A stretch of 64,000 bases of DNA from JACDHQ01 sp036401195. Its GTDB lineage: Bacteria; Gemmatimonadota; Gemmatimonadetes; Gemmatimonadales; Gemmatimonadaceae. Shown piece by piece: positions 7,857 to 16,194 of this stretch (the first letter of the stretch is position 1; each line of letters begins with the position of its first letter). The position numbers and the translations under genes were made by a program. Where the stretch lies: contig DASWVQ010000125.1 of assembly GCA_036401195.1 (NCBI GenBank), positions 62,001-126,000 on the forward strand, in the 5' to 3' direction. Under the pieces are notes generated by a model. It searched no databases and was not told the origin of the DNA. It worked only from the letters and a program-made list of their open reading frames with translations.

Positions 7857-8694
7857 TGAAGCCCGCGCTCTCGCTCCGCGATCGCCTCCGCGTGCAACTC
7901 GCGGATCTCAAGATGCCCGGAGCGCTGGAGGCCCTGGACGACGTCCTCGCCGGCCTCGATGGCGGCGCGCTCCAGTCCCCCGCGGCAATCGAGGCCCTGC
8001 TCGGGGCCCAGATCGCGCTCCGCAACAACCGCCGGCTGGAGGCGGCGATGCGCTCCTCGCGTCTGCCCGTGGTGAAGACGCTCCGCGACTTCGACTTCAG
8101 CTTCCAGCGCTCGGTGAAGCGGGAGCAGATCGAGAGTCTGCACCCGCTCGGCTTCGTCGAGCGCAAGGAGAATGTCGTCTTCCTGGGCCCGCCCGGCGTC
8201 GGTAAGACGCACCTGGCGATCTCCCTCGCGATCGCCTCCGCGGAGAGCGGGCGGCGGGTCTACTACGGCACGCTCGGCGATCTCATCGCCTCCCTCGAGG
8301 AGGCGCAGCAGGCCGGGCGCCTCACGCAGCGGATGAAGACCCTCGTCTTTCCCTCGCTGCTGATCGTCGATGAGATCGGCTATCGCCCGATCACCCGCAC
8401 CGGGGCGATGTTCTTCTTCCAGCTCATGTCCCGTCGCGACGAACACGCCGTAACCGTGCTGACCTCCAACAAGGGCTTCGAGGAGGGGGCGAGATCTTCG
8501 GCGATGACGTCATGCCCGCAGCCCTGATCGATCGGCTCGTGCACCACTGCCACATCGTCAACATCCGCGGGAACAGCTACCGGCTCCGCCACCACCAGGA
8601 CTTGGGTCGCGCGCTGGGGACCCCCTGCCACCTCCCGGCGGGGGCTCCCAAGCGCCGGTCCGGCTCCCGATTCAAGGAGGTCCAGGCGCCCTGA
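7856..8694 (+). pseudogene. istB: istB, AAA+ helper ATPase, frameshifted
   Basis: IstB is the DnaA-like AAA+ ATPase that activates IstA. The Walker A GPPGVGKTHLA and Walker B LLIVDEIGYRP are intact, as are the N-terminal helices (LRVQLADLKMPGALEALDDV). At about 8484-8489 one base is missing (GAGGAGGGGGC where GAG GAG TGG GGC is expected). The frame then ends early at 8527, and the true C-terminus (GEIFGDDV, ALIDRLVHHCHIVNIRGNSY) continues in the next frame to 8694. The fragment at 4493 shares the same lesion. Confidence 0.8.
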
Positions 8695-8962
8695 CCGGCC
8701 CCGCCCGCCCCCCCCCAAAGTGTGCAACTCTGGCCGGTGAACGTGTGCAATACCAAACCGGTGTTGACAGCAGGATGCCGGCCGAGGTCCGCAATGAGGG
8801 CGGAGCAGGACCTAGGCCGACGCCGACCTCCGGGTGCTTGAGAGGGAGGCGACTCGCCCGGATGCTGCCGTAGAGGGTGCGTGCGCCGTGCAGGAACCAG
8901 CGATGCGTCAGGACTGCTCCCGCACACTCGCTGGGAGCATGTCGGCACGACGCGAGGGCCCA

Positions 8963-9691
8963 TCAAGGACGGCGCGGCCTACGGCGGTTCGTGGGGAGCT
9001 TCGCCCTCGCCGGCTCCGCCGACTTTGTCCCCGTCGGCGCCTTTGGCGCCTTTGGCGCCTTGGGTGCCTTTGCCGTCGGCGTCTTCGACGTCTTCAACGT
9101 CTTCGGGCCCGCCTTCCCGCGCTTTCGGGCAGCAGTGGCGCCCGCTCCTGTCTCGCGCGGCGCAGGGGGTTCTGAGGTCCCCCGCTTCCGCACGCCCGAC
9201 GGCGAGGCGTGCGGGTTCGCCTTGAGGAGCTGCTTCGCGTCCTGCTTGTCCTTCGGGCGGTTGGAGGCGCGCTTGTTGGCGATGAGTTCCTCGAGTCCGA
9301 TCACGCGCATGCGCTCGGCGCCGTTCCAGACCTCGAAGACCTTCGCCCACGCTGCATCGAACGACACGCCCGAGATGCTGTTCAGGAGGTCGATGCGAAA
9401 GGGCTCCTGCCCGAAGTACGTCATCGCGTCCGGGTCCATCAGCGCGGCCTCGTCGATGACGTGCGCGGGAGCCCCGAACTCGCGCATCGCCGCCATCAGC
9501 TTGCGCACGTTTTCGGTCGTACGCCGGTGGAAGATGTCCAAGTCACCGGTCGTGCGGATGACCTTGTAGATGGCGAGTGCCCAGCCGCCGACCAGGACGT
9601 ACTCCACCTCGTGCGCGTTCAGCACGGCGATGAAGTCGGCGAAATCGGGAGGGAGCGCGTCGTTCAAGACGACCGATCCCGGGCGATTCAT
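8963..9691 (-). CDS. Nucleotidyltransferase (AbiEii/MNT-type toxin candidate) with basic tail
   Basis: The first 160 residues form a minimal nucleotidyltransferase: EYVLVGGWALAIYKVIRTTG, then DLDIFHRR with the two catalytic Asp, FRIDLLNSISG with the third acidic residue, and MRVIGLEELIANKRASNRPKDKQD as the C-terminal helix typical of AbiEii-like proteins. About 80 further residues form an unusual Lys/Ala/Pro/Thr-rich tail with repeats of KAP and KTxKTSK like histone H1. The ATG at 9691 overlaps the stop of the upstream XRE gene (ATGA), which indicates translational coupling. Such pairs act as toxin-antitoxin or abortive-infection modules, with the nucleotidyltransferase as toxin. The tail could bind nucleic acid. 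Confidence 0.75.
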   Translation of the reverse strand: MNRPGSVVLNDALPPDFADFIAVLNAHEVEYVLVGGWALAIYKVIRTTGDLDIFHRRTTENVRKLMAAMREFGAPAHVIDEAALMDPDAMTYFGQEPFRIDLLNSISGVSFDAAWAKVFEVWNGAERMRVIGLEELIANKRASNRPKDKQDAKQLLKANPHASPSGVRKRGTSEPPAPRETGAGATAARKRGKAGPKTLKTSKTPTAKAPKAPKAPKAPTGTKSAEPARAKLPTNRRRPRRP

Positions 9692-10239
9692 CGGCCGCTG
9701 GCCCGACGCTCGGTCGGCGTGCCGCGCGGGGCCGGCCGGGGCCGACCGGCGGCATCGCCCGCGCGCGCGGCCGCGAGCGCCCTCTTCTTGTTCGTGGCCT
9801 TGCATGGCGTATCAGCACGCCGATCCAGGACCGCTTCGCCCGCGGCGGCGACCGCGTAGGCGCTCCTGGTCATCTCCGTGAGCGCCCGCAGCCGGCTCTC
9901 GGGCGACCCGTGCACCGCCGGGGGCTCCGAGGTGTGAAGCGGCACGACCCCGCCCTCCCAAGTGGCACGCCGCACGGCGGCGCGGGCCGCCCGCTCTTCG
10001 GTGACGTGATCGGAACCGACTTCGGCCGAGAGCCCGTCCGGCGTGCGGAAGACCGCCGAGATCCCGGTGATCTCCATGATGCGGTAGACCGTCTCGAGCG
10101 CTACGCGCGGGCGCCTGCCCCGCTCGAGGTCTCCCAGGGTGTTCACGCTGACACCCACCTTCGCGGCGAGCTGCTGCTGCGAGAGGCCGAGGCGCTTTCG
10201 GGCGCGGGTGATCAACGGGGCAAGCGGGTCGGCGCTCAT
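9688..10239 (-). CDS. XRE-family transcriptional regulator (antitoxin candidate)
   Basis: The helix-turn-helix lies at residues 9-60 (ITRARKRLGLSQQQLAAKVG then VSVNTLGDLERGRRPRVALE), a standard Cro/C1 arrangement. A roughly 120-residue C-terminal region rich in Ala and Arg follows and is not recognised. The ATG at 10239 (MSADPLAPL) is chosen because the HTH begins shortly after; the frame is open to 10299. The stop overlaps the nucleotidyltransferase start by four bases. Autoregulation through the palindrome about 100 bp upstream is plausible. The role as antitoxin is inferred from the pairing. Confidence 0.75.
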   Translation of the reverse strand: MSADPLAPLITRARKRLGLSQQQLAAKVGVSVNTLGDLERGRRPRVALETVYRIMEITGISAVFRTPDGLSAEVGSDHVTEERAARAAVRRATWEGGVVPLHTSEPPAVHGSPESRLRALTEMTRSAYAVAAAGEAVLDRRADTPCKATNKKRALAAARAGDAAGRPRPAPRGTPTERRASGR

Positions 10240-10337
10240 GGGTCGGGATGAGGGGTATGCGACCAAAACTAGGGGCTGATGCGGCGTCCGGCAACACATA
10301 AGCGGGTGATTTACCCAATATATACGCGATTGCCACT

Positions 10338-10357
10338 GTATATGCTACAGCATGTAC
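10338..10357. promoter_or_regulatory. Palindromic operator candidate upstream of the XRE gene
   Basis: GTATATGCTACAGCATGTAC is a 20-bp inverted repeat with one mismatched pair, centred on ATGCT-AC-AGCAT. It lies in an AT-rich patch (10305-10357) about 100 bp upstream of the XRE start, next to TATATAC sequences that could act as a -10 element for the minus strand. It is a good candidate for the XRE binding site. Confidence 0.4.
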
Positions 10358-10593
10358 CCCCCGTACCGCCTGGAGCGGTCCGGGAGGGGCGCCGGATCGA
10401 GTATACGCCGGCATCCATACAGGTTCTGCGCGAGGTGGCGGGCGTCAACGGCTGGAGGGCGACCGAACATGTGCGCGCGTACCTTGCATCACACTGCGCT
10501 CGTCGCCGTCGGAAACGGGCCGGCGGAACCGCCTGAACCGATCCCTTTCACGTCGGTCCATATCCTGCGCGTGATCACCCCGGATCCCAGCTC

Positions 10594-11463
10594 ATGTCCA
10601 CCGCCATTCCGGCTGCCGCCGTCCGCTCCATGCATCGCGCCACCGCCGCGCTGTGCCTCACTGCCGCCGCCGCGATGGGCGGGGCCGGACCGGTCTCGGC
10701 GCAGGCGCCCGCGAGAGCGCCCGCTGAAACGTTGTTCATCTATGGCCCGGGCGGACCGCTGCCGGCCATGAAGGAGGCGGCGGCCGCCTTCGGGCGGCAG
10801 CATGGCGTGTACGTGGCCGTCACGGGCGGCCCGACCCAGCAGTGGCTGAACAAGGCGCGTGGTGATGCCGACGGGATCTTCAGCGGCGCCGAGCACATGA
10901 TGACGGACTTCGTCCGGCAGCTCGGCGACACGGTCGGCGGCGGTCCGCGCCCGGGCCGGATCGACGAATCGACGATACGGCCGCTGTACCTCCGCCCCGT
11001 GGCCGTCCTCGTTCGGCCCGGCAACCCGAAGCACATCCGCCGCTTCGAGGACCTGCTGCGGCCCGGCACCAAGGTGCTCGTCGTTCAGGGGGCGGGGCAG
11101 ACGGGACTCTGGGAGGACGTGGCCGGCCGAACGGGCGACATCGGCGTCGTGCGCGCGTTCCGGGGGAACATCGGCGCCGTGGCCACGAGCAGCGCGGAGG
11201 CGAAGGAGCGCTGGGCGAGTGACACGACGTTCGACGCGTGGCTCATCTGGAACATCTGGCAGGTCGCCAATCCTGCGCTTGCCGAGGTCGTACCGGTGGC
11301 GGAGCGCTGGCGCGTGTACCGCGACGCGGGCGTCGCGCTGACGGCGAAGGGGCGCGAGCGAGCGCACGCCCGGCAGTTCATCGCGTTTCTCGAGTCCCGC
11401 GAGGGCGCGCGAATCTTCGCCCGGTGGGGGTGGAAGACCAAGCCCGCAGGTCGGATTCGCTAG
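10594..11463 (+). CDS. AcfC-like periplasmic substrate-binding protein
   Basis: The product has a signal peptide (ATAALCLTAAAAMGG ending VSAQA) followed by a periplasmic binding-protein type II fold: LFIYGPGGPLPAMKEAAAAF, VTGGPTQQWLNKARGDADGI, then FSGAEHMMTDFVRQ, VAVLVRPGNPKHI, and WLIWNIWQVANP. The FSGAEHMM and GPTQQWL motifs match AcfC (accessory colonisation factor) and its sulfate/molybdate-binding-like relatives. The ligand is unknown, and no ABC permease or ATPase is adjacent. The ATG at 10630 (MHRATAAL) is an equally good start. It stands alone between the XRE pair and IS debris. Confidence 0.75.
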   Translation: MSTAIPAAAVRSMHRATAALCLTAAAAMGGAGPVSAQAPARAPAETLFIYGPGGPLPAMKEAAAAFGRQHGVYVAVTGGPTQQWLNKARGDADGIFSGAEHMMTDFVRQLGDTVGGGPRPGRIDESTIRPLYLRPVAVLVRPGNPKHIRRFEDLLRPGTKVLVVQGAGQTGLWEDVAGRTGDIGVVRAFRGNIGAVATSSAEAKERWASDTTFDAWLIWNIWQVANPALAEVVPVAERWRVYRDAGVALTAKGRERAHARQFIAFLESREGARIFARWGWKTKPAGRIR

Positions 11464-11569
11464 CTGTGATTACCGGAGACGTTGTTTCGCGGTGGGGTGC
11501 CCGCTCGGTCATAGCGGGTTCACTCTGGGGGCTGCTGAGACCACCATCTCATAGCCGCCAGAGGGCCGA

Positions 11570-12156
11570 GTGAACAGTGACAAGAATGCCCGCTTGGGGT
11601 TCGCCGGGCGAGTCTGCTGGTGACGCGGTGGTGGAGGACGGCTGGACGCCGACCGAAGCCGCCGCGGCCTCTGGGGTGAGCGTACAGAGCGTACGGAAAC
11701 TGCTGCAGCGGTTTCGCGCGGAGGGCCCGCGGGGGCTGCAGGACCGTTCGTCCCGGCCGCACCATTCCCCTCGTCAGCTCCCGCGACGCCTCGAGCGGCG
11801 CATCGTCGGCCTCCGGCAGCCGCCGATGACGGGCCCGCGAATCGCCGATGCCGTAGGGTTGTCCCTCTCGACGGTCGGCGATGTCTTGCGGGGGCCCGGC
11901 CTTCGCCGGTTGCCGCCCCCCCCCCCGGCGTGGCCTCCCATTGTGCGCTATGAGCGCGCCCAGCCGAGGGAGCTGCTGCACATCGATGCCAAGAAACTGG
12001 GGCGCATCGTGGTCGTGGGGCACCGGATCACGGGCGACCGGTCAGTCCGCGGCCCCCGGCGCCGAACCGGTTGGGAGACGCTGCGCGTGGCCGCCGATGA
12101 TTGCTCGCGCGTCGCGTACGCGGAACTCCTCCCGGATGAATCGGCCGCCAGCTCGG
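11570..12156 (+). pseudogene. IS481-type transposase, frameshifted and truncated
   Basis: A GTG at 11570 begins VNSDKNARLGFAGRV, the usual IS481 N-terminus. The rest lies in another frame: VVEDGWTPTEAAAASGVSVQ, then LLQRFRAEGPRGLQDRSSRP, the DDE core LLHIDAKKLGRI (first Asp) and LRVAADDCSRVAYAELLPDE (second Asp). A frameshift near 11605-11620 separates the two. Similarity ends after DESAAS at about 12150, so the catalytic Glu and the C-terminus are missing. No terminal repeat or target duplication could be defined. Confidence 0.75.
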
Positions 12157-12157
12157 A

Positions 12158-12304
12158 CATGCGCTGGCGATCGTGCGCGCAACGCCGCCGCCGATACCCC
12201 ACTTTCCCGGAGGTCGTCTCCCGTCGCGTCTTCGCTTCGGTATCGCGCTCCTGGCAATTGCCCTCGCCCTATGGGCATCGATGAAGGCGTACATCACGGC
12301 GTAG
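12158..12304 (+). pseudogene. C-terminal tail of a membrane-type protein exposed by the IS481 truncation
   Basis: Immediately after the IS481 similarity ends, one frame reads HALAIVRATPPPIPHFPGG, then RLPSRLRFGIALLAIALALW and ASMKAYITA before a TAG at 12302. A basic segment followed by a clean hydrophobic helix next to the C-terminus looks like the end of a real protein interrupted by the IS481 element. It is too short to identify. Confidence 0.3.
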
Positions 12305-12341
12305 GGAACATCCGGAGCGACGCGGGGGTCGTCATCCGCGC

Positions 12342-12590
12342 CTCATTGGCCCGCCTGACCTCCCGATTCTCGCGATCCAGCGCCTTCAGCCGCTCGCGCT
12401 CGTCCGTCGTCAGCCCCGGGCGCTCCCCCGCGTCTGTCTCCGCCCGGCGCACCCAGGTCCGAAGGGCCTCGGCGGAGCAGCCGATCTTCGGGGCGATGGC
12501 CTGGATCGCCGTCCGCCGCGTGGGATGCTCCCCCTGCTGGTCTCGCACCAGGCGTGTCAGCGCTCGTGTGATCTTCCCTACCTAGCGCTC
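12342..12590 (-). pseudogene. IS3-type orfA fragment
   Basis: The minus strand reads RALTRLVRDQQGEHPTRRTA then IQAIAPKIGCSAEALRTWV and RRAETDAGERPGLTTDERER, ending LKALDRENREVRRANE. This is the HTH and leucine-zipper part of an IS3-family OrfA. The first codons (before RLVRD) and everything after RRANE, including the frameshift site and orfB integrase, are missing. Its 5' edge abuts the terminal repeats of the IS21 element at 12559. Confidence 0.7.
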
Positions 12591-12628
12591 GTGTGAAACT
12601 CCCTACCCCCAGCTCCAAGAGGCGGGGT

Positions 12629-13972
12629 ATGGAAGACCAGCAAGCGCAGGCCCTACTCTCCTCGGTGACCGACTCGGTCCCGGAGGAGGGTATACTCAAG
12701 GAGCAGGTCGTGGAAGAAGTCCTCGCTCGGCTGCGCGGTGGCGAAGCGGTGATGGCGTTGGCGCGGGCGTACGATGTGGATCCGAAGACGATCCGCGCGT
12801 GGCGCGAGCGGCACGGGTACCGGGAGCGACGTCCGCGGGCCTATCCGTCGGCGCTCGATCCGTTTGCCGAGTGGCTGCGCCTCCGGGCCCCCGAGGTGGG
12901 GTACAATGCGGCCGTCCTCCACCGGGAGCTGATCGCCCAGGGCTTCACTGGCTCCCCGGTGATCGTCCGCCGCTTCGTCCAGCCGCTCCGCGTGGCCGCG
13001 CGCCGTATGGCGGCCACCGTGCGATTCGAGACCGCGCCGGGGCAGCAGGCGCAGGTGGACTTCGGCCAGCGCCGGGTGTGGATTGGCGACGCGACCGAGG
13101 TGGCGCACCTGTTCGTCTGCACCCTGGGCTTCTCCCGCCGGCTCTTCACCACCGCCTTTCGCCACGAGCGGCTGGAGGCAGTGCTGCAGGGGCATGAGCA
13201 GGCCATTCAGCCGTTTGGGGGCGTGCCGGCGCAGATCGTCCTCGATAACGCGCGCCCCGTCGTGCTGGCGCACCGGCGCGCCCCGGAGACGGGGCGTCAC
13301 GACGTGGTCTGGCATCCGCGCTACGCGGACTTCGCCGCCTATTACGGCTTCCGGCCGTGGGCCCACTGGCCGCATCGGCCCCAGACCAAGGGCAAGACGG
13401 AGTCCGGGGTGAAGTACGTGCAGCACAATGCGCTCGCCGGGAAGCGCTTCGCGTCCTGGGCGCACCTCAATGCCTGGCTCCTGGAGTGGAGCCTGACGAT
13501 CGCGGATACGCGCGTGCATGGCACGACGCACGAGCCCCCGGCGGCACGCTTCGCGCGCGCCGAGCAGGCGCAGCTCACGCCCTTGGGCAGCCGCCCGCTC
13601 TACAGCCACGAGCGAGTGCGGCATCGGGTCGTGGCCCCGGACGCGCTGGTCGCGATCGGCGGGAGTCGCTACTCCGTGCCGGTGCAGTATGTCGGGGCGA
13701 CGGTCACGATCCGCGAGCTGCTGGGGAGTTACGAGATCCTGCAGGCCGGCGAAGTCATTGCCCGGCACCCCGCCCAGGGACGGCACCAGGTCGTGATGCA
13801 GCGGGCCCACTACGCGCGCCTCCTTCGCCCACCGGACGCGGGGGGACGCGCCCTCCCGGCGGCCCCGCCGCAGTACGACCCCACGTATCGGAGCACCGCC
13901 GGCGGGGAGACCGAGGTCGCCGCGCGCAATCTCGCCGTCTATGCCGCCGTGGTGGAGGGAGGTCGCCCATGA
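12629..13972 (+). CDS. istA: IS21 transposase IstA
   Basis: This is a DDE recombinase of normal length (about 447 residues from the ATG at 12629; the frame is open from 12593). It has an N-terminal HTH (GEAVMALARAYDVDPKTIRA). The catalytic triad is visible as QAQVDFGQRRVW, QIVLDNARPVVL and QTKGKTESGVKYV. A C-terminal beta-barrel-like region follows (VAIGGSRYSVPVQYVGATVT). The stop overlaps the istB start as ATGA. The protein looks intact, but its partner is truncated, so activity would require IstB in trans. Confidence 0.85.
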   Translation: MEDQQAQALLSSVTDSVPEEGILKEQVVEEVLARLRGGEAVMALARAYDVDPKTIRAWRERHGYRERRPRAYPSALDPFAEWLRLRAPEVGYNAAVLHRELIAQGFTGSPVIVRRFVQPLRVAARRMAATVRFETAPGQQAQVDFGQRRVWIGDATEVAHLFVCTLGFSRRLFTTAFRHERLEAVLQGHEQAIQPFGGVPAQIVLDNARPVVLAHRRAPETGRHDVVWHPRYADFAAYYGFRPWAHWPHRPQTKGKTESGVKYVQHNALAGKRFASWAHLNAWLLEWSLTIADTRVHGTTHEPPAARFARAEQAQLTPLGSRPLYSHERVRHRVVAPDALVAIGGSRYSVPVQYVGATVTIRELLGSYEILQAGEVIARHPAQGRHQVVMQRAHYARLLRPPDAGGRALPAAPPQYDPTYRSTAGGETEVAARNLAVYAAVVEGGRP

Positions 13973-14240
13973 CCAAGGACCGGCTCGACACCACCCCCCA
14001 GCTCGAGCGGCTCGGCGCGCACTGCGAGCGTCTGCGGTTGCATCGCGTCGGGCTGGAGCTCTCCGCGCTGCTCGAACAGGCCGCCAAGCGGGACCTCGGC
14101 TACGCGGATTTCCCCGACGAAGTGCTCCGCCTGGAGATCCGCTCGAAGCATGAGAAGCACCTCGCCATGCGGGTCAGCATGGCGCGCTTCCCCTTCCAGA
14201 AGTCCCTCGAGCTCTTCGATTGGAAGTTCCACCCCTTCAA
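13969..14240 (+). pseudogene. istB: istB 5' fragment
   Basis: MTKDRLDTTPQLERLGAHCE, LSALLEQAAKRDLGYADFPD and LEIRSKHEKHLAMRVSMARF, ending PFQKSLELFDWKFHP, are the N-terminal helical domain of IstB. The similarity stops just before the ATPase domain, so Walker A and B are absent. The reading then continues antisense to an IS21 istA fragment on the other strand. This marks insertion of, or recombination with, a second IS21 element at about 14240. Confidence 0.8.
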
Positions 14241-14242
14241 AG

Positions 14243-14694
14243 TGGATCCGCCGCCGCGCCCCACTCGTGAGCCGCACGTCCACTTGGCCGAAGGCGAATT
14301 GGGCGAATTCGCCGGCGACCCCCTCGAAGCGCACCAGGACTTCGGCCGGCAGCGCCTGACGGGCGGCGCCGATCACCCGATAGGTCGTCGAGAGCCCGAG
14401 CCGGTGGCCCGCCTCGCGCAGCTTGCGCCAGACCTCGCCGGGGGGCAGCGTCGGGTCGGCCTCCAGCCACCCCCGCACGAGCGGTGGAATGGCCGCGTCC
14501 AGGCCGGGGCGCCCCACCTGCCGAGCACGGCGCGCGGCCACGTCATCGACCTGCCCGGTCACCGCAATCCGCTCCTCGCGCGCGATGCGCCGCACCGTCC
14601 GGAGCGAGGTGCCGACCTGCTGGGCCACGTCGCGCGCCGGCACCTGGGCGCGCAGCAACTCCTGCACGAGATGACGATCCAGCATCCTGAGCAT
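14243..14694 (-). pseudogene. istA: istA 5' half of a different IS21-family element
   Basis: The minus strand reads MLDRHLVQELLRAQVPARDV and AQQVGTSLRTVRRIAREERI (HTH), continuing to LPPGEVWRKLREAGHRLGLS and FAQFAFGQVDVRLTSGARRR. The FGQVDV segment is the first catalytic strand of IstA, where the usual Asp before FGQ is Ala. The sequence is cut at about 14243 against the istB fragment on the plus strand. The fragment could belong to the same type as the 3' istA at 7.4 kb, but the overlap needed to prove this is absent. Confidence 0.75.
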
Positions 14695-14766
14695 CCTCCG
14701 CGCGCCTCCAACTCGGGGGACCACTGCCCACCGGGGATGCGCTTATGAGAGCGACAAGGCCTCAGG

Positions 14767-14810
14767 AGTGCCAGAATTTAGAGAAATCGGGTGCCAGAGT
14801 TTAGAGAACC
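14767..14810. repeat. Tandem terminal repeats of an IS21 element
   Basis: GTGCCAGAATTTAGAGAAAT followed by GTGCCAGAGTTTAGAGAACC are two near-identical 22-bp units just upstream of the minus-strand istA fragment. They fit the repeated transposase-binding sites at an IS21 end. The element boundary is therefore close to 14810, where similarity to a broken host gene begins. Confidence 0.5.
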
Positions 14811-15656
14811 CACAGCATTCGGCGCGAACGCCAGGGATGTGTTGCGAGATCTTCGACTGGCTGAGGACAGCAGCCTAATCGTGATCAATTCTCGTAGACA
14901 GGAGGTGGTATCTCGGAGAGCAGATGGCCGCATCATCAAGCTCGGGGTCGGGGGCACGCGTCCCGGATCGCTTCTTGGTCCGCGGCGCCTCGCCACCAGA
15001 GATTCGCTCGTGCTGGTCTATGATGCCCGGCTGCAAGAACTGTCTGAGTACACCACGGCAGGCCAGATGCGCCGGGTATCGGAACTCCCCGACGAAATCC
15101 GGATCGACGACCTCGCATATCTCGGCGCGGACAGTGTCGCGCTCATTGGGGTCGATAGTCTTGGCCAGTTCGTCGCACGCGCGCCGCTTACCCCCATGCT
15201 ACTCTCGACATGTTAGCGCGACCCAGGGCACCCAAGGGATGGATCGCGAGGGCGCGAAGCGGGGGAGCGCTTTGTGTCAGCGGACCGAAAATCGGCGTCT
15301 ACAACCCGTGGCGGAACGAATTCGTCTGGCTCGACGCCGCGTCGGGTGTCGCATCAGCGGCGTGGAACCTCCCGCAGCAGAATGTGACAGTCCGACCCTC
15401 TGGGACTGGCGCCCCGGGTCAGCGATTGGTTCCCTTGGGGGTTGTCTGCGATGAATCCACTGCCTTCGTGGGCTACATCGATGCGCTTTCTCGGAAGCGG
15501 CAGTTCGTACGCATCATTGGCCGGGAGGCAAAGGTGGTTTCCTACGGTGCGACCGACACACTGGGGCCAGGCTTCCTCGGAGGGCTAGTCCGGGGCCGCC
15601 TCCTCGCGTTTCGAAGTCGCCCAGAGCCCCGCATTTCACTGTTCCGCGCGGAGTAG
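14811..15656 (+). pseudogene. Beta-propeller (NHL/6-bladed type) protein remnant
   Basis: The first frame reads SSLIVINSRRQEVVSRRADG, GRIIKLGVGGTRPGSLLGP, SLVLVYDARLQELSEYTTAG and VSELPDEIRIDDLAYLGAD. The 'VYDARLQELSEYTTAG' pattern is typical of secreted 6-bladed propellers. At about 15195-15210 the sense reading moves to a second frame (SGPKIGVYNPWRNEFVWLD, GYIDALSRKRQFVRIIGREA), ending at 15656. The N-terminus with the signal peptide is cut off by the IS21 end. So the gene is both truncated and frameshifted. Confidence 0.55.
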
Positions 15657-15659
15657 ACG

Positions 15660-15931
15660 ATGAAAGGCCGCCCAGACTTGCTCTCGCTCGGAGCATTGTT
15701 AGTCGTCATCGTATCCGTCGGCGCTATTGGGAGGCAGGCTCATAGAGAGGGGTATCGCGTGTAGAGGACCTGGTCGAAATGGGTTATACGGTGTTGAGCA
15801 ACGTGGAAGGAAGCGGCTGGGACGCGCTCGACCTCTCTGCCACGCCCTCCCTTTCGCTTCTAACCTCTGGAGGCCAAAGTTGTGGCGCAGGCAGTCGGGG
15901 GACCCCCGGAGCTCAAGAATGCTGTGACTGA
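15660..15931 (+). pseudogene. Membrane-anchored redoxin-like gene, frameshifted
   Basis: From the ATG at 15660, three bases after the propeller stop, the frame reads MKGRPDLLSLGALLVVIVSV then GAIGRQAHREGYRV and stops. Shifting by two bases at the GTGT of 15759-15762 continues as EDLVEMGYTVLSNVEGSGWD, ALDLSATPSLSLLTSGGQSC, ending at 15931. A membrane anchor followed by a 'TPSLSLLTSGGQSC' strand resembles TlpA-like redoxins, which often sit beside propeller genes, but only one Cys of a CxxC is visible. Assignment is tentative. Confidence 0.4.
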
Positions 15932-16194
15932 TTTGGTTCTGAACCGATGGTGCTTTGGAGGTGGGTCGTGAGATGCGTCTTCGCAAGTAAGTCCGGTCGG
16001 ATGGGCATGCTGGTCGTGGCACTCGGCATGACGAGCTGTTCCCAGGGAAGTGCGCAAATTGCACAAACGGCGCCTACGCCTACGCCAGCGGAATGTCCGA
16101 ATGTGACTGCCGTCGTGATTCGCAAGATCCCAGCGTTCTTAACGGGTCGCGGGGTAGATTCACTGTGGGTGGGACAACAGGTGGGTCAAAACAT

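Larger units (their letters stand above)
7386..8771 (+). mobile_element. 5'-truncated IS21-family element
   Basis: The element retains the C-terminal half of istA, the whole istB reading region with one frameshift, and a right end carrying repeats of the type GTGTGCAA that end in CCGGTGTTGACAGC at 8771. The istA 5' end and the left terminus are absent. No target duplication can be identified. Its istB 3' end is duplicated at 4493-4927. Transposition in cis is not expected because both proteins are damaged. Confidence 0.8.
12559..14240 (+). mobile_element. IS21-family element, left end with istA and truncated istB
   Basis: Two tandem 25-bp repeats, each starting AGCGCTCGTGTGA and containing CTTCCCTACC or CTCCCTACCC, lie at 12559-12583 and 12584-12608. 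They precede istA, as expected for the multiple terminal repeats of IS21 elements. istA is complete. istB breaks off at about 14240, where an oppositely oriented IS21-type istA fragment begins. The right end was not found. Confidence 0.7.

Noticed and set aside
10279..10536. An 85-codon plus-strand gene facing away from the XRE gene
   Set aside because: It begins inside the probable XRE promoter and has an Arg-rich end. Only a short part (ASIQVLREVAGVNGWRATEHV) looks natural, which is not enough.
10489..11367. Minus-strand open frame over the AcfC-like gene
   Set aside because: The plus-strand product has a signal peptide and AcfC motifs. The antisense translation is Arg-rich without structure.
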